Positions 1 through 11,743 of a DNA stretch of 64,000 nucleotides are shown piece after piece. The stretch's first letter is position 1. Every line of letters starts with the position of its first letter. The DNA comes from DATEDA01 sp963789885 (GTDB lineage: Bacteria > Pseudomonadota > Gammaproteobacteria > Burkholderiales > SG8-39): positions 62,001-126,000 of the forward strand of contig CAWBNB010000064.1 of the NCBI GenBank assembly GCA_963789885.1, read 5' to 3'. The position numbers and the translations under genes were made by a program. The notes below the pieces were generated by a model. That model was given only the letters and a program-made list of their open reading frames with translations, searched no databases and was not told where the DNA came from.

Positions 1-1
1 C

Positions 2-286
2 CTGGAAGCATTGTACGACTACATCGCCACGCACGATACCCCTGCGAAGGCGGAATACGTGCTCGACCGTATCGGGAAAGTCATGGAGACTCTCTCGACT
101 TTCCCCGAGCGCGGTTCGTACCCGAAAGAGCTCCTGGCGCTGGGAGTCCGGGAGTATCGGCAGACGTTCTTCAAGCCGTATCGCGTAATCTACGGGGTCA
201 TCGACGACCGCGTATATGTCTACCTGATCGTTGACGGACGGCGGGACATGCAGGCGCTCCTGCAGCGGAGGCTGCTGGGATCCTGA
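2..286 (+). CDS. ParE/RelE-family toxin, 5' end cut by the window
   Basis: The frame is open from base 2 and ends at a TGA. The readable protein, about 94 residues, begins in LEALYDYIA, which is typical of the first helix of ParE/RelE toxins. It carries the family core strands (REYRQTFFKPYRVIYGVI) and the terminal DGRRDMQALLQRRLL segment. An internal TTG at 11 could start a shorter product, but the homology-like sequence runs upstream, so the true start lies outside the window. Family knowledge: such toxins inhibit gyrase or cleave mRNA and are paired with an upstream antitoxin, which would sit just left of this window. The gene converges on the tkt end of the next operon with 28 bases between them. 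The family call is solid; the target is unknown. Confidence 0.8.
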   Translation: MEALYDYIATHDTPAKAEYVLDRIGKVMETLSTFPERGSYPKELLALGVREYRQTFFKPYRVIYGVIDDRVYVYLIVDGRRDMQALLQRRLLGS

Positions 287-314
287 GTCCCGCGGAGTGC
301 GGGGATCGCGGGGG

Positions 315-2378
315 TCACGCATTCCCGCTCTTCACCTGCGCCTTCGCCGCCGCCACGACGTTCTCCACCGTGAATCCGAACTCCTGCTGCAACGCCTTCA
401 GCGGCGCCGACGCGCCGAAGGTGTGCATTCCGATCACGCGCCCGGTCGGCCCGACGTAGCGCTCCCAGCCGAACGTCGAGGCCTGCTCGATCGCGACGCG
501 CGCCGTCACCTCCGGCGGCAGCACGCTGTCGCGATACGCCTGCGGCTCATGCTCGAAGATGTCCCAGGACGGCATCGACACCACGCGCGAGCGGACGCCG
601 GCGACGACGAGCGCTTCGTGCGCCTGCGCGGCGAGGCTCAACTCGCTGCCGGTCGCGATGAGGATCACCTCGGGCTTGCCGCCGGGCGCGTCCGCGAGCA
701 CGTACGCGCCGCGCGCGACACCCGCGGCGCCCGCGTACTTCTTGCGGTCGAGCGTCGGGAGGGGCTGGCGCGACAGCACCAGCACCGCCGGGCGGTGACG
801 GAGCTGCATCACGTAGCGGTACGCCTCCACGACTTCGTTCGCGTCGCCAGGCCGCAGCAGCGTGAGCCCCGGGACCGCGCGGAGCGACGCGAGCTGCTCG
901 ATCGGCTGGTGCGTCGGCCCGTCCTCGCCGTCGCCCATCGCGTCGTGCGTGAAGGCGAAGATCGTGGGCAGCTCCATCAGCGCCGAGAGGCGGATGGCCG
1001 GGCGCGCATAGTCGCTGAAGATGAAGAACGTCGCGCCGAACGCGCGCAGCTTCGACAGCGACATCCCGTTCACGATCGCGCCCATCGCGTGCTCGCGGAT
1101 GCCGAAGTGCAGGTTCTTGCCGCCGGGAGTCGCCGGCTGCACGTCGCCCGCGCCCTCGTACTTGAGGAGGGTCTTGTTCGACGGCCCGAGATCCGCCGAC
1201 CCGCCGAGGAACCAGGGTACGTTCTGCGCGAGGACGTTGAGGACCTGGCCCGAGGCGTCACGACCGGCGACGCCTTTCGGGTCGGCGGGGAAGACCGGAA
1301 GATTGCGATCCCAACCGGCCGGCAGCTCGCGCTTCTGCATCTGATCGATGGCAGTCGCGAGCTCCGGATACTTCGCGCGATAGCCCGCGAACAGATCGGC
1401 CCACGCCCGGCGCGCCTTGGCGCCGCGCGCGCCGATCCCCGCCGCGAAGTGCTCGCGCACGCCGCCGGGCACCAGGAACTTCGCGTCCTCCGGCCAGCCG
1501 TAGGCGCGCTTCGTCAGCCTGACCTCCTCCTCGCCGAGCGGCTCGCCGTGCGCCGCAGCGGTGTCATGGCGGTTCGGCGAGCCGTACCCGATGTGGCTGT
1601 CGAGGATGACGAGCGTCGGCCGGCCCTTGGTCTGCCTGAACACCCCGAGGGCGTGCTCGATGAGATCGACGTCGTTCGCGTCACCGACGCGCAGCACGTT
1701 CCAGCCGTAGCCCATGAACCGCGCCGCGACGTCCTCGGTGAAGGCGATGTGCGTGCTGCCTTCGATGGTGATGTGGTTGTTGTCGTAGACCCAGCACAGG
1801 TTGTCGAGGCCGAGATGCCCGGCGAGCGACGCCGCCTCCGACCCGACGCCCTCCATCAGGCAGCCGTCGCCGCAGACCGCGTAGATGTCGTAGTCGACGA
1901 CGTCGAAGCCCGGCCGGTTGTAGCGGGCGGCGAGCCACTTCTCGGCGATCGCCATGCCGACGCTGGTCGCGATGCCCTGCCCGAGCGGGCCGGTGGTCGT
2001 CTCCACGCCCGAGACGAGGTGGTACTCGGGATGCCCCGGCGCGTGGCTCCCGAGCTGGCGGAACCGGCGGATGTCGTCGAGCGTGACCGCCGGCTTGCCC
2101 ACCGTCTCGTAGTCGGCGTTGACCGCCTGGACGCCGGTCAGATGGAGCACCGACCACAGCAGCATCGACGCGTGGCCGTTCGAGAGCACGAAGCGGTCGC
2201 GGTCCGGCCAGATCGGATCCTGCGGGTCGAACCGCATGACGCGGTTCCAGATCGTGTAGACGAGCGGCGCGAGCGCCATCGGCGTGCCGGGATGGCCCGA
2301 GTTCGCCGCCTGCACCGCGTCGATCGACAGCGTGCGGATGGTGTTGATCGCGAGCAGTTGCGCTTGCGCTTCGGTCAT
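315..2378 (-). CDS. tkt: Transketolase
   Basis: 687 aa, normal full length. The thiamine-diphosphate motif GDGCLMEG lies near residue 170 and is followed by the NNHITIEG metal-site segment. The N-terminal NSGHPGTPM and the C-terminal pyrimidine-domain sequences (HFGIREHAMGA, DGPTHQPIEQL) are typical of bacterial transketolase. It transfers two-carbon ketol units between pentose, erythrose and hexose phosphates in the cytosolic non-oxidative pentose phosphate pathway. It is the last gene of the leftward 13-gene run and follows glgX by 16 bases. Start ATG at 2378 is preceded by an AAGGA-like site in the glgX-tkt gap. No frame break was seen. Confidence 0.96.
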   Translation of the reverse strand: MTEAQAQLLAINTIRTLSIDAVQAANSGHPGTPMALAPLVYTIWNRVMRFDPQDPIWPDRDRFVLSNGHASMLLWSVLHLTGVQAVNADYETVGKPAVTLDDIRRFRQLGSHAPGHPEYHLVSGVETTTGPLGQGIATSVGMAIAEKWLAARYNRPGFDVVDYDIYAVCGDGCLMEGVGSEAASLAGHLGLDNLCWVYDNNHITIEGSTHIAFTEDVAARFMGYGWNVLRVGDANDVDLIEHALGVFRQTKGRPTLVILDSHIGYGSPNRHDTAAAHGEPLGEEEVRLTKRAYGWPEDAKFLVPGGVREHFAAGIGARGAKARRAWADLFAGYRAKYPELATAIDQMQKRELPAGWDRNLPVFPADPKGVAGRDASGQVLNVLAQNVPWFLGGSADLGPSNKTLLKYEGAGDVQPATPGGKNLHFGIREHAMGAIVNGMSLSKLRAFGATFFIFSDYARPAIRLSALMELPTIFAFTHDAMGDGEDGPTHQPIEQLASLRAVPGLTLLRPGDANEVVEAYRYVMQLRHRPAVLVLSRQPLPTLDRKKYAGAAGVARGAYVLADAPGGKPEVILIATGSELSLAAQAHEALVVAGVRSRVVSMPSWDIFEHEPQAYRDSVLPPEVTARVAIEQASTFGWERYVGPTGRVIGMHTFGASAPLKALQQEFGFTVENVVAAAKAQVKSGNA

Positions 2379-2394
2379 CGTCCTTCCTTTCGTC

Positions 2395-4464
2395 TCATCC
2401 CGTGCGGGCGATCAGCAGCACGATCGAGCGCGGCTGGACCGCATAGGTCGGCCCGCGCGCCGCCGGCGCATCGGCCCACGCACGGATGTCGTCGGGCGCG
2501 TCGAGGGCCGTGTCGACGACCCGCCGCCACGGCGCGCCGTCCGGCGGCGGGATCTCGAAATCGAGCGGCTCCCAGTACGCGTTGATCATCACGTGCAGCA
2601 CCATCCGGTGCGAGAGGAGCCGGCTGGTGGCCGCGAGCGAGTGCGACCGGTCGCTCCAGTCGGGCGCGTGCAGCCTGACGCCGTGCCACTCGACCGGATT
2701 CCGGCTGAGGAGCTCGCCGAGCGTCATGTCGAACCGTTCCGCCGGGAGCTTCCGGGACGTCCGCAGCGCGATGAGCGCCTTCGCGAAACGGTGGACGTCG
2801 GCGTGCCGCGCGACGAGCGACCAGTCGAACCAGGAGGTCCCGTCGTCCTGGCAGTACGCGTTGTTGTTGCCGCGCTGGGTGCGGCGCACCTCGTCGCCGG
2901 CGAGGAGCATCGGCGTGCCGACCGAGAGCAGGGTCAGCGCGAAGAAGTTCTTCACCTGGCGGTTGCGCAGCCGCTCGACGCCCGGATCGTCGGTCGGTCC
3001 CTCGACGCCGCAGTTCCAGCTGCGGTTGTCGTCGGCGCCGTCGCGGTTCCCCTCCCCGTTCTCCTCGTTGTGCTTGGCGTTGTAGGAAACGAGGTCGTTC
3101 AGCGTGAAGCCGTCGTGACAGGTGACGAAGTTGATGCTCTGCTCCGGCTCGCGGCGCTCGTGCTCGTACACGTCCGGGCTGCCGATCAGCCGGCAGGCGA
3201 GCGCGCCGACCGTGCACTCGTCGCCCTTGAGGAAGGCGCGCACGTCGTCGCGGAAGCGGCCGTTCCACTCCTTCCAGCTGTCGCCGGCGAAGCTTCCGAC
3301 CTGGTACAGCCCCGCCGCGTCCCACGCTTCGGCGATCAGCTTGACGTTCGCGAGCACCGGGTCGGTCTCGATGTCCCAGAGCACCGGCGGCGCGGCCATC
3401 GGGCGGCCTTCGCTGTCGCGGGCGAGGATCGAGGCGAGATCGAAGCGGAACCCGTCGACGTGCATCTCGCGCACCCAGTAGCGCAGGCTGTCGAGGATCA
3501 GGCGCCGCACGATCGATTCGTTCGCATCGAGCGTGTTCCCGCAGCCGGTGTAGTCGGCGTACTCCGCCCGGTTCGCGTCGAGGATGTAGTAGGTGTCGTT
3601 GGCAAGCCCGCGGAACGAGAGCGTCGGCCCGTCCGCGCCGCCTTCCGCGGTGTGGTTGTAGACGACGTCGAGGATGACCTCCAGACCGGCGCGGTGCAGC
3701 GCCTTCACCAGGTCGCGGAACTCGTCGAGCGCGCCGGGCGGATCGGCGCGCGAGCTGTAGGCGGGATGCGGAGCGAAGAACGCGACCGGCTGGTAGCCCC
3801 AGTAGTTCACCCGCCCCGGCGGGGCCGCCTGCTCGTCGAACGCGAACACCGGCAGCAGCTCGACGGCGGTGATCCCGAGATCCGCGAGGTACGGAATCTT
3901 CTCGATCAGGCCGGCGTACGTCCCGCGTCGCGCCGGCGCGACGCCCGAATCGGGATGCCGGGTGAACCCTCCCACGTGCAGCTCGTAGATCACGGTCTTG
4001 GCGAACGGCCGTCGCGGCGGCACGTCGCCCTCCCAGTCGTAGCCCGCGGGGTCGACGACCACGCTCTTCAGCGCGGTGGCGGCGTTGTCCCCGGGCCGGC
4101 AGGCCGCCGCGCGGCTCCGGCCGGCCGGCCGCGCCACGCATCTTCCGTACGGATCGAGCAGCACCTTGTCCGGGTCGAAGCGGAGCCCCTCGCCCGGCGC
4201 GAACGGCCCGCGCGCGCGGTACGCATAGAGCTGGCCCGGCCCGACGCCCGGCACGAACGCATGCCAGTAGTGATAGGTGCGATGCTTTCGCGGATCGAGC
4301 TCGATCACGCGTGCCGGCGTCGCATCGTCCGCGCGGTCGAAGAGCAGGAGCTCGAGCGCCACGGCATGCGGCGAATAGACGCTGAAGTTGACGCCGCCCG
4401 GACCGGGCGCGGCGCCGAGCGGGAAGCTCCGGCCTCGCGTGCGGGCTGCGGTCCGGTCCATCAT
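2395..4464 (-). CDS. glgX: Glycogen debranching enzyme GlgX (GH13)
   Basis: 689 aa with an N-terminal CBM48-like region (PLGAAPGPGGVNFSVYS), then a GH13 barrel. Visible catalytic elements are GFRFDLAS (nucleophile Asp), LIAEAWDAAG (acid/base Glu) and VTCHDGFTLND (third carboxylate). GlgX and TreX-type isoamylases cleave alpha-1,6 branches of phosphorylase-limit glycogen. The start ATG at 4464 directly abuts the pgl stop at 4465, so the two genes are probably translationally coupled. Its place beside two GH57 enzymes and the pentose phosphate genes suggests that glucan mobilisation feeds this pathway. No glycogen phosphorylase gene occurs in the window. Confidence 0.95.
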   Translation of the reverse strand: MMDRTAARTRGRSFPLGAAPGPGGVNFSVYSPHAVALELLLFDRADDATPARVIELDPRKHRTYHYWHAFVPGVGPGQLYAYRARGPFAPGEGLRFDPDKVLLDPYGRCVARPAGRSRAAACRPGDNAATALKSVVVDPAGYDWEGDVPPRRPFAKTVIYELHVGGFTRHPDSGVAPARRGTYAGLIEKIPYLADLGITAVELLPVFAFDEQAAPPGRVNYWGYQPVAFFAPHPAYSSRADPPGALDEFRDLVKALHRAGLEVILDVVYNHTAEGGADGPTLSFRGLANDTYYILDANRAEYADYTGCGNTLDANESIVRRLILDSLRYWVREMHVDGFRFDLASILARDSEGRPMAAPPVLWDIETDPVLANVKLIAEAWDAAGLYQVGSFAGDSWKEWNGRFRDDVRAFLKGDECTVGALACRLIGSPDVYEHERREPEQSINFVTCHDGFTLNDLVSYNAKHNEENGEGNRDGADDNRSWNCGVEGPTDDPGVERLRNRQVKNFFALTLLSVGTPMLLAGDEVRRTQRGNNNAYCQDDGTSWFDWSLVARHADVHRFAKALIALRTSRKLPAERFDMTLGELLSRNPVEWHGVRLHAPDWSDRSHSLAATSRLLSHRMVLHVMINAYWEPLDFEIPPPDGAPWRRVVDTALDAPDDIRAWADAPAARGPTYAVQPRSIVLLIARTG

Positions 4465-5154
4465 CTACGCTCCCGCCGCGGCGCGATCGGCGAGCACGAG
4501 CGCGGCGTCCTGGCGCACGCGCCCGGCGGGGATTCCGGGATCGCGCTGCCGCAGGCGCGCGAGCATCGCTGCCTTCTCGGCGCCGGTCACCAGCCACAGG
4601 ATGCGCCGCGCGCGGTCGATGACCGGGTACGTCAGCGTCATCCGCCGCCGGCCCTGGTACACGCCGGTCAACGCGACATCCGCGTCGGCGACCGCGAGCA
4701 CCGGGTCGTCCGGCACGAGCGACGCGGTGTGCCCGTCGGGGCCGAGGCCGAGGTGGACGAGGTCGAGCACCGGCGGCGTGCCGGCCACCTCGCGCAGGGT
4801 CGCGCCGTAGCGCGCGGCCGCGACCTCCGGCTCCGGAAACTCGACCGGCATCGGGTGCACCTGCTCCGGCGGGAGCGGCACCCGGTCGAGCAGGCTCTCG
4901 CGGAGGTGCGTGAGGTTGCGGTCGGCGTCGCCCGCCGGCGCGATGCGCTCGTCGACCTGCAGCAGGTGCACGCCCGCCCACGGCACGTTCGCCGTCCCGG
5001 CGAGCTCGCGCAGCATCACCCAGGGCGTGCGGCCGCCGCTCACTGCGATGGTGAAGCGGCCGCGCGCGGCCACCGCGGCGCGGGCCTCGCCGGCGATGAA
5101 CGCGGCCGCCGCCCGCGCGACCGCGTCGTCGTCGGCGAGGACTTCGAGCCTCAT
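4465..5154 (-). CDS. pgl: 6-phosphogluconolactonase (DevB/SOL type)
   Basis: 229 aa. Family motifs seen are FTIAVSGGRTPW near residue 40, the VDERIAP segment, and LGLGPDGHTASLVP near residue 145. It hydrolyses 6-phosphogluconolactone between the zwf and gnd steps of the oxidative pentose phosphate branch. I chose ATG at 5154, eight bases after the zwf TAA; an in-frame GTG at 5157 is the alternative. The frame stays open far upstream through the out-of-frame middle of zwf, so a long open frame here is an artefact of the zwf frame breaks and not a fusion protein. The stop touches the glgX start. Confidence 0.92.
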   Translation of the reverse strand: MRLEVLADDDAVARAAAAFIAGEARAAVAARGRFTIAVSGGRTPWVMLRELAGTANVPWAGVHLLQVDERIAPAGDADRNLTHLRESLLDRVPLPPEQVHPMPVEFPEPEVAAARYGATLREVAGTPPVLDLVHLGLGPDGHTASLVPDDPVLAVADADVALTGVYQGRRRMTLTYPVIDRARRILWLVTGAEKAAMLARLRQRDPGIPAGRVRQDAALVLADRAAAGA

Positions 5155-5162
5155 CACCGCTG

Positions 5163-6544
5163 TTACGGCGCGACGACCGGGTTCTGCCAGCCGCCTCGCG
5201 GCGTGACCGCCTCGCCCACTTCTTTGGGCCCCCAGGTGCCCGGCTCGTACCCGTAGACCGGCGTGCCGCTCTTCAGCACCGGGTCGACGATGCGCCACGC
5301 CTCCTCGACGTAGTCCTCGCGCGCGAAGAGCGAGCGGTCGCCGATCATCGCGTCGCCGAGCACGCGCTCGTAGGCGTCCATCTCCGCCGGACCGGGCCGC
5401 TGACTCGCGAGCGAGCTCGATCTGCTCGCCGATCATGCTGTCCTGCTCGTCCATCACGGTGGTGCCGAGCGCGATGGTCGTGTCCGGGCTGATGCGGATG
5501 CGGACGTGGTTCGGCACGCCGGAGCGGGTCGGGAAGATCTTCGGCGCCCGGCGCAGGCGCACCACGAGCTCGGTGCAGGTCACCGGCAGCGACTTGCCGG
5601 CGCGGATGTAGATCGGCACGCCCTGCCAGCGCCACGAGTCGATGTCGAGGCGCAGCGCCGCGAACGTCTCCGTCCGCGAGTCCTTCGCCACCCCGGGCTC
5701 GTCGAGGTAGCCGCGGAACTGGCCGCGCACGATGTTCTGCGCCTCGACCGGCGGGATCGACTTCAGCACCTTGACCTTCTCGTCGCGCAGCGATTCGCTG
5801 TCGTTTCGCGCCGGCGGCTCCATGCAGAGGTTCGCGAGCACCTGGAAGAGGTGGTTCTGCACCACGTCGCGGACGGTGCCGGTCTGGTCGTAGAAAGCGC
5901 CGCGACCCTGGATGCCGAAGTTCTCGGCCATGGTGATCTGCACGCTCTTGACGAACTTGCGGTTCCAGAACGACTCGAAGAAGGCGTTGGCGAAGCGGAA
6001 GAACACCATGTTGTGCACCGGCCGCTTGCCGAGGTAGTGGTCGATGCGGAAGATGTGGTCCTCGTCGAAGCGTCTTGAGCAGGATCGCGTTCAGCTGACG
6101 CGCCGACTCGAGGTCGTGGCCGAACGGCTTCTCGACGATCACCCGGGCGCCATTGGTGCAGCCCGAGGCGGCGAGCTGCTCGACCACCTTGCCGAACAGC
6201 GACCGGCGGGATCGCGAGGTAGTGCGCCGGACGCTGCGCGGCGCCGAGCGTCTTGCGCAGCGCCTGGAACGTCGCCGGGTCGGCGTAGTCGCCGTCGACG
6301 TAGCGCAGCAGACCCGGAGAGCTTCTCGAAGGCCGCCGCGTCCAGCCCGCCGTGCTTCTCGAGGCTGTCGCGCGCCCGCGCCTTCAGCTGGTCGAGGTTC
6401 CAGCTCGACTTCGCGACGCCGATCACCGGCACGTCGAGGTGGCCGCGCTTCACCATCGCCTGCAGCGACGGGAAGATCTTCTTGTAGGCGAGGTCGCCGG
6501 TCGCGCCGAAGAAGACGAGCGCGTCGGAACGGAGGTTCGCTCAT
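5163..6544 (-). pseudogene. zwf: Glucose-6-phosphate dehydrogenase, five frame breaks
   Basis: The protein is recognisable end to end but is spread over all three frames. An NADP-binding SDALVFFGATGDLAYKKIF segment lies near the start. VIVEKPFGHDLESA and the substrate-site IDHYLGK follow. QITMAENFGIQGRGAFYD leads into the C-terminal beta domain (IRAGKSLPVTCTELVVRLR) and a WGPKEVGE tail ends it. Breaks fall near 6530, 6312, 6204, 6071 and 5412, and each moves the frame by +1. Removing five bases gives exactly 459 codons (458 aa), slightly short for Zwf. Its intact neighbours pgl and gnd and the otherwise good conservation suggest sequencing insertions rather than a decayed gene, but the sequence alone cannot settle this. 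The enzyme makes 6-phosphogluconolactone and NAD(P)H. Confidence 0.85.
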
Positions 6545-6566
6545 GGTCGATGCTGCTCCCATGGCG

Positions 6567-7586
<1,020 letters not shown>

Positions 7587-7620
7587 CGATGACTCCTGGT
7601 TGACCCGTCGTTGACGCCGA

Positions 7621-8280
7621 CTACGCGGCCGACCGCAGGCGCTTCATCGCCGCCGCCACGCCGTCGGGCGCGCCGAATACGGCGGAGCCGGCGACGAGCA
7701 CGTTGGCGCCCGCCTCCACCACGAGCGGCGCCGTCAGCGCGTCGATCCCGCCGTCCACCTCGAGGTCGCAGGCCGGGTTCACCCGGCCGATCATCTCGCG
7801 CACGCGGCGGATCTTCGGGAGCGTGGTCGCGATGAAGTGCTGGTGCCCGAAGCCCGGGTTGACGGTCATGACGAGCACCTGGTCGACGTCGGGCAGGATC
7901 TCCTCCAGCACCTCCGCCGGCGTCGCCGGGTTGATGACGACGCCGACGCGCTTGCCGAGCGCCCTCGCGCGCTGCACGGTGCGATGGAGATTGCTGTTGC
8001 CCTCCCAGTGCACGAGGAAGGCGTCCGACCCCGCCTCGGCGAACGGCTCGAGGTACTCGTCGGGATCCGAGATCATGAGATGGGTCTCGAGCGGCAGGCG
8101 CGTCACCGGCCGCAGGCTGCGGACGACTACCGGGCCGATCGTGATGTTCGGCACGAAGTGGCCGTCCATCACGTCGACATGGATCCGATCGGCGCCGGCG
8201 CGCTCCGCCTCGGCGACCTGCTCGCCGAGCCGCGCGAAGTCGGCGGCGAGGATCGACGGGGCGAGCTCGACCGCGGGCAT
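7621..8280 (-). CDS. rpe: Ribulose-phosphate 3-epimerase
   Basis: 219 aa with the complete TIM-barrel signatures LAPSILAADF, HVDVMDGHFVPNITIGP, THLMISDPD, VMTVNPGFGHQHF and DLEVDGGID. The metal-binding His and Asp residues of the family sit in these motifs. It interconverts ribulose and xylulose 5-phosphate. The start ATG at 8280 is only two bases from the pgi stop, so the two are probably coupled. Rpe in a cluster with gnd, tkt and tal completes the pentose phosphate cycle within one transcription unit. Confidence 0.96.
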   Translation of the reverse strand: MPAVELAPSILAADFARLGEQVAEAERAGADRIHVDVMDGHFVPNITIGPVVVRSLRPVTRLPLETHLMISDPDEYLEPFAEAGSDAFLVHWEGNSNLHRTVQRARALGKRVGVVINPATPAEVLEEILPDVDQVLVMTVNPGFGHQHFIATTLPKIRRVREMIGRVNPACDLEVDGGIDALTAPLVVEAGANVLVAGSAVFGAPDGVAAAMKRLRSAA

Positions 8281-8282
8281 CG

Positions 8283-9919
<1,637 letters not shown>

Positions 9920-9923
<4 letters not shown>

Positions 9924-10633
9924 CCTCGAGTTCCCTTCGCTCTGCGCCCCTTTGTCCGAGGCCCCTTCATGTTGCGGGTCCGGCGCGCGCGTTCCCACAA
10001 CCGGAATCCGCCCTTGAACGCGTTGGCGTTGTCGCCCTCGCGGCAGCCCGGCGGCAGGACCTTCAGCTTCTTCACGTTGCCGCCGCCGAGCACCACCTCG
10101 TCGGGCTCGAGCGCGGCGACGAGGCGCGCGACGACGTCGAACACGGCCCGCCGCCACTTCTTCTTCCCGAGGCGCTCGAGGCCGCGGATGCCGATGTAGT
10201 CCTCGAACGTCCGCTTGCGATACGGCAGGTGTCCGAGCTCGAGCGGCTCGACGACGCCGTCGACGATCAGGGTCGAGCCGAGCCCGGTGCCGAGACCGAG
10301 GAAGAGCATCTTTCCGCGCCTGTAGCCGCCGTACGCCTGCATCGCCGCGTCGTTCACGACCTTCGTCGGCCGGCCGAACGCGCGCGCGAAGTCGAAGCCC
10401 ATCCAGCCGCGGCCGAGGTTGTGCGGCTCCGCGACCGGCCGGTTGTGCAGGACCGGGCCAGGATAGCCGATCGACACGGCGTCGTACTTCCAGCCGCGGG
10501 CGAGCCGCTTCACCCGCGACACCATGCCCCGCGCCGTCAGTCGCGGGCCGGACGGGAACTCCCGGTGGACCTGCTCGCCGGTGGCGAGGATCTTGACGTG
10601 GGTCCCGCCCACGTCGATCACCAGCACACGCAC
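9920..10633 (-). CDS. ppgK: Polyphosphate glucokinase (ROK family)
   Basis: 237 aa. The ATP/polyphosphate-site motif VIDVGGTHVKILATG is at the N-terminus, followed by SIGYPGPV, NDAAMQAYGGY, the FLGLGTGLGSTLI phosphate loop and VLGGGNVKKLK. The length and sequence fit the PpgK-like branch of the ROK family, which phosphorylates glucose with inorganic polyphosphate, ATP or both. The donor cannot be read from the sequence. It is encoded between tal and pgi and ends in a 4-base overlap with pgi. Glucose released from glucans by the GH57 and GlgX enzymes is the likely substrate. A second, unrelated-context glucokinase (glk) is at 55355-56290. Confidence 0.85.
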
Positions 10634-10657
10634 GAAGGGCGTTCTCTCGCCCGCCCC

Positions 10658-11743
10658 TCAGCTCGCCTTCGCGAGCGCCTCGCTCTTGGAGGCGATCACC
10701 CTCATCAGCTCGTTCCACGACTTGACGAACGCCTTCGCGCCTTCGTCCTGCAGCTGCGCAGCGAGCGCGTCGACGTCGACGCCGGCCTTCGCGTGCGCCG
10801 CGATGACCGACTCGCAGTCGCCGCCGTCGGCCGGCATGACCGCGCCGACCTCGCCGTGATCGGCAAATGCCTTCAGCGTGCCCTCCGGCATGGTGTTGAC
10901 GGTAAGCGGCGCCGCGAGCGCCCTGATGTAGAGGATGTCGGACGCCTTCGGATCCTTGGTGCCGGTGCTCGCGAGGAGCAGCCGCTGCGGCCGCGCGCCG
11001 GCATTGAGCACGCGCTTGTACCGCGGGGTGGCGATGAACTCGCAGTACGCCTTGTAGGTGCGCTTCGCGATGGCGATGCCGAGCGTGTTGGCGAGCGGCG
11101 CAGGCACCTTGGCCGCCACCGCGACGTCCCACCGGCTGATGAAGACCGAGGCCACCGAGGCGACGTCGGGCGCCAGGCCGGCGGCGATGCGCCGCTCGAT
11201 GCCCCGGAGCTGCGCGTCGGCGGCGGCGAGGTAGTGCTCGCGCGAAAAGAGCAGCGTCACGTTCACCGGCACGCCGGCGAAGGTCGCCTCCTCGATCGCG
11301 GGCAACCCCTCCTTCGTACCCGGGATCTTGATGAAGAGGTTGCGGCGTCCGGCGCGCGCGTGCAGCTCCTTGGCGACGGCGAGCGTGGTTTTCGTGTCGT
11401 AGGCGAGGAGCGGCGAGACCTCGAGCGACACGAAGCCGTCGACGCCGCAGGTCCGCTCGTGGACCGGCCGGAAGAGGTCGGCGGCCTGGGTGATGTCCTC
11501 GAGCGCGAGCTCGAAGAAGAGCGCCTCGCCCGACTTGCCGGCCTGCAGCTTCTGCCGGATCGCGGCGTCGTAGGCGGCGCTCGCCTTGATCGCCTGGTCG
11601 AAGATCGTCGGGTTCGAGGTGAGCCCGGTCACCGACAGCTCGTCGATGTAGCGCTTGAGCGTGCCGGAGGTCAGCAGGTCGCGCGTGATGTTGTCGAGCC
11701 AGAGGCTCTGGCCGAGGCCGTTCAGGGTCTGCGTCGGTTTCAT
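10658..11743 (-). CDS. tal: Transaldolase
   Basis: 361 aa. Recognised by GLTSNPTIFDQAIKAS near residue 40, VSLEVSPLLAYDT, the Schiff-base lysine segment NLFIKIPGTKEG, PVNVTLLFS and LLASTGTKDPKASD. The length matches the longer bacterial transaldolase subfamily. It moves dihydroxyacetone units between sedoheptulose 7-phosphate and glyceraldehyde 3-phosphate. The start ATG at 11743 overlaps the stop of the upstream HAD gene by four bases, and ppgK is 24 bases upstream of its own start's partner in the run. No frame break. Confidence 0.95.
   Translation of the reverse strand: MKPTQTLNGLGQSLWLDNITRDLLTSGTLKRYIDELSVTGLTSNPTIFDQAIKASAAYDAAIRQKLQAGKSGEALFFELALEDITQAADLFRPVHERTCGVDGFVSLEVSPLLAYDTKTTLAVAKELHARAGRRNLFIKIPGTKEGLPAIEEATFAGVPVNVTLLFSREHYLAAADAQLRGIERRIAAGLAPDVASVASVFISRWDVAVAAKVPAPLANTLGIAIAKRTYKAYCEFIATPRYKRVLNAGARPQRLLLASTGTKDPKASDILYIRALAAPLTVNTMPEGTLKAFADHGEVGAVMPADGGDCESVIAAHAKAGVDVDALAAQLQDEGAKAFVKSWNELMRVIASKSEALAKAS

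Noticed and set aside
286..315. Terminator hairpin between the toxin and transketolase ends
   Set aside because: A 5-base GC stem with no T tract on either strand is too weak to call.
231..2585. Very long open frame on the plus strand opposite transketolase, and similar antisense frames elsewhere (for example 2284-5256, 8337-10199, 13214-14944)
   Set aside because: They are by-products of the very high GC content, have Arg/Ala/Val-rich low-complexity translations and no family features, and the opposite strand holds clearly recognised genes.
4465..6018. A fusion of a glucose-6-phosphate dehydrogenase middle with 6-phosphogluconolactonase
   Set aside because: The joining sequence is out-of-frame zwf coding sequence. 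The true zwf end and stop (5163) are in another frame, and pgl has its own start at 5154.
5345..6562. A continuous 405-codon minus-strand frame over zwf
   Set aside because: Most of its translation is out of frame relative to glucose-6-phosphate dehydrogenase. Only short stretches match. It is open by chance because stops are rare in this composition.
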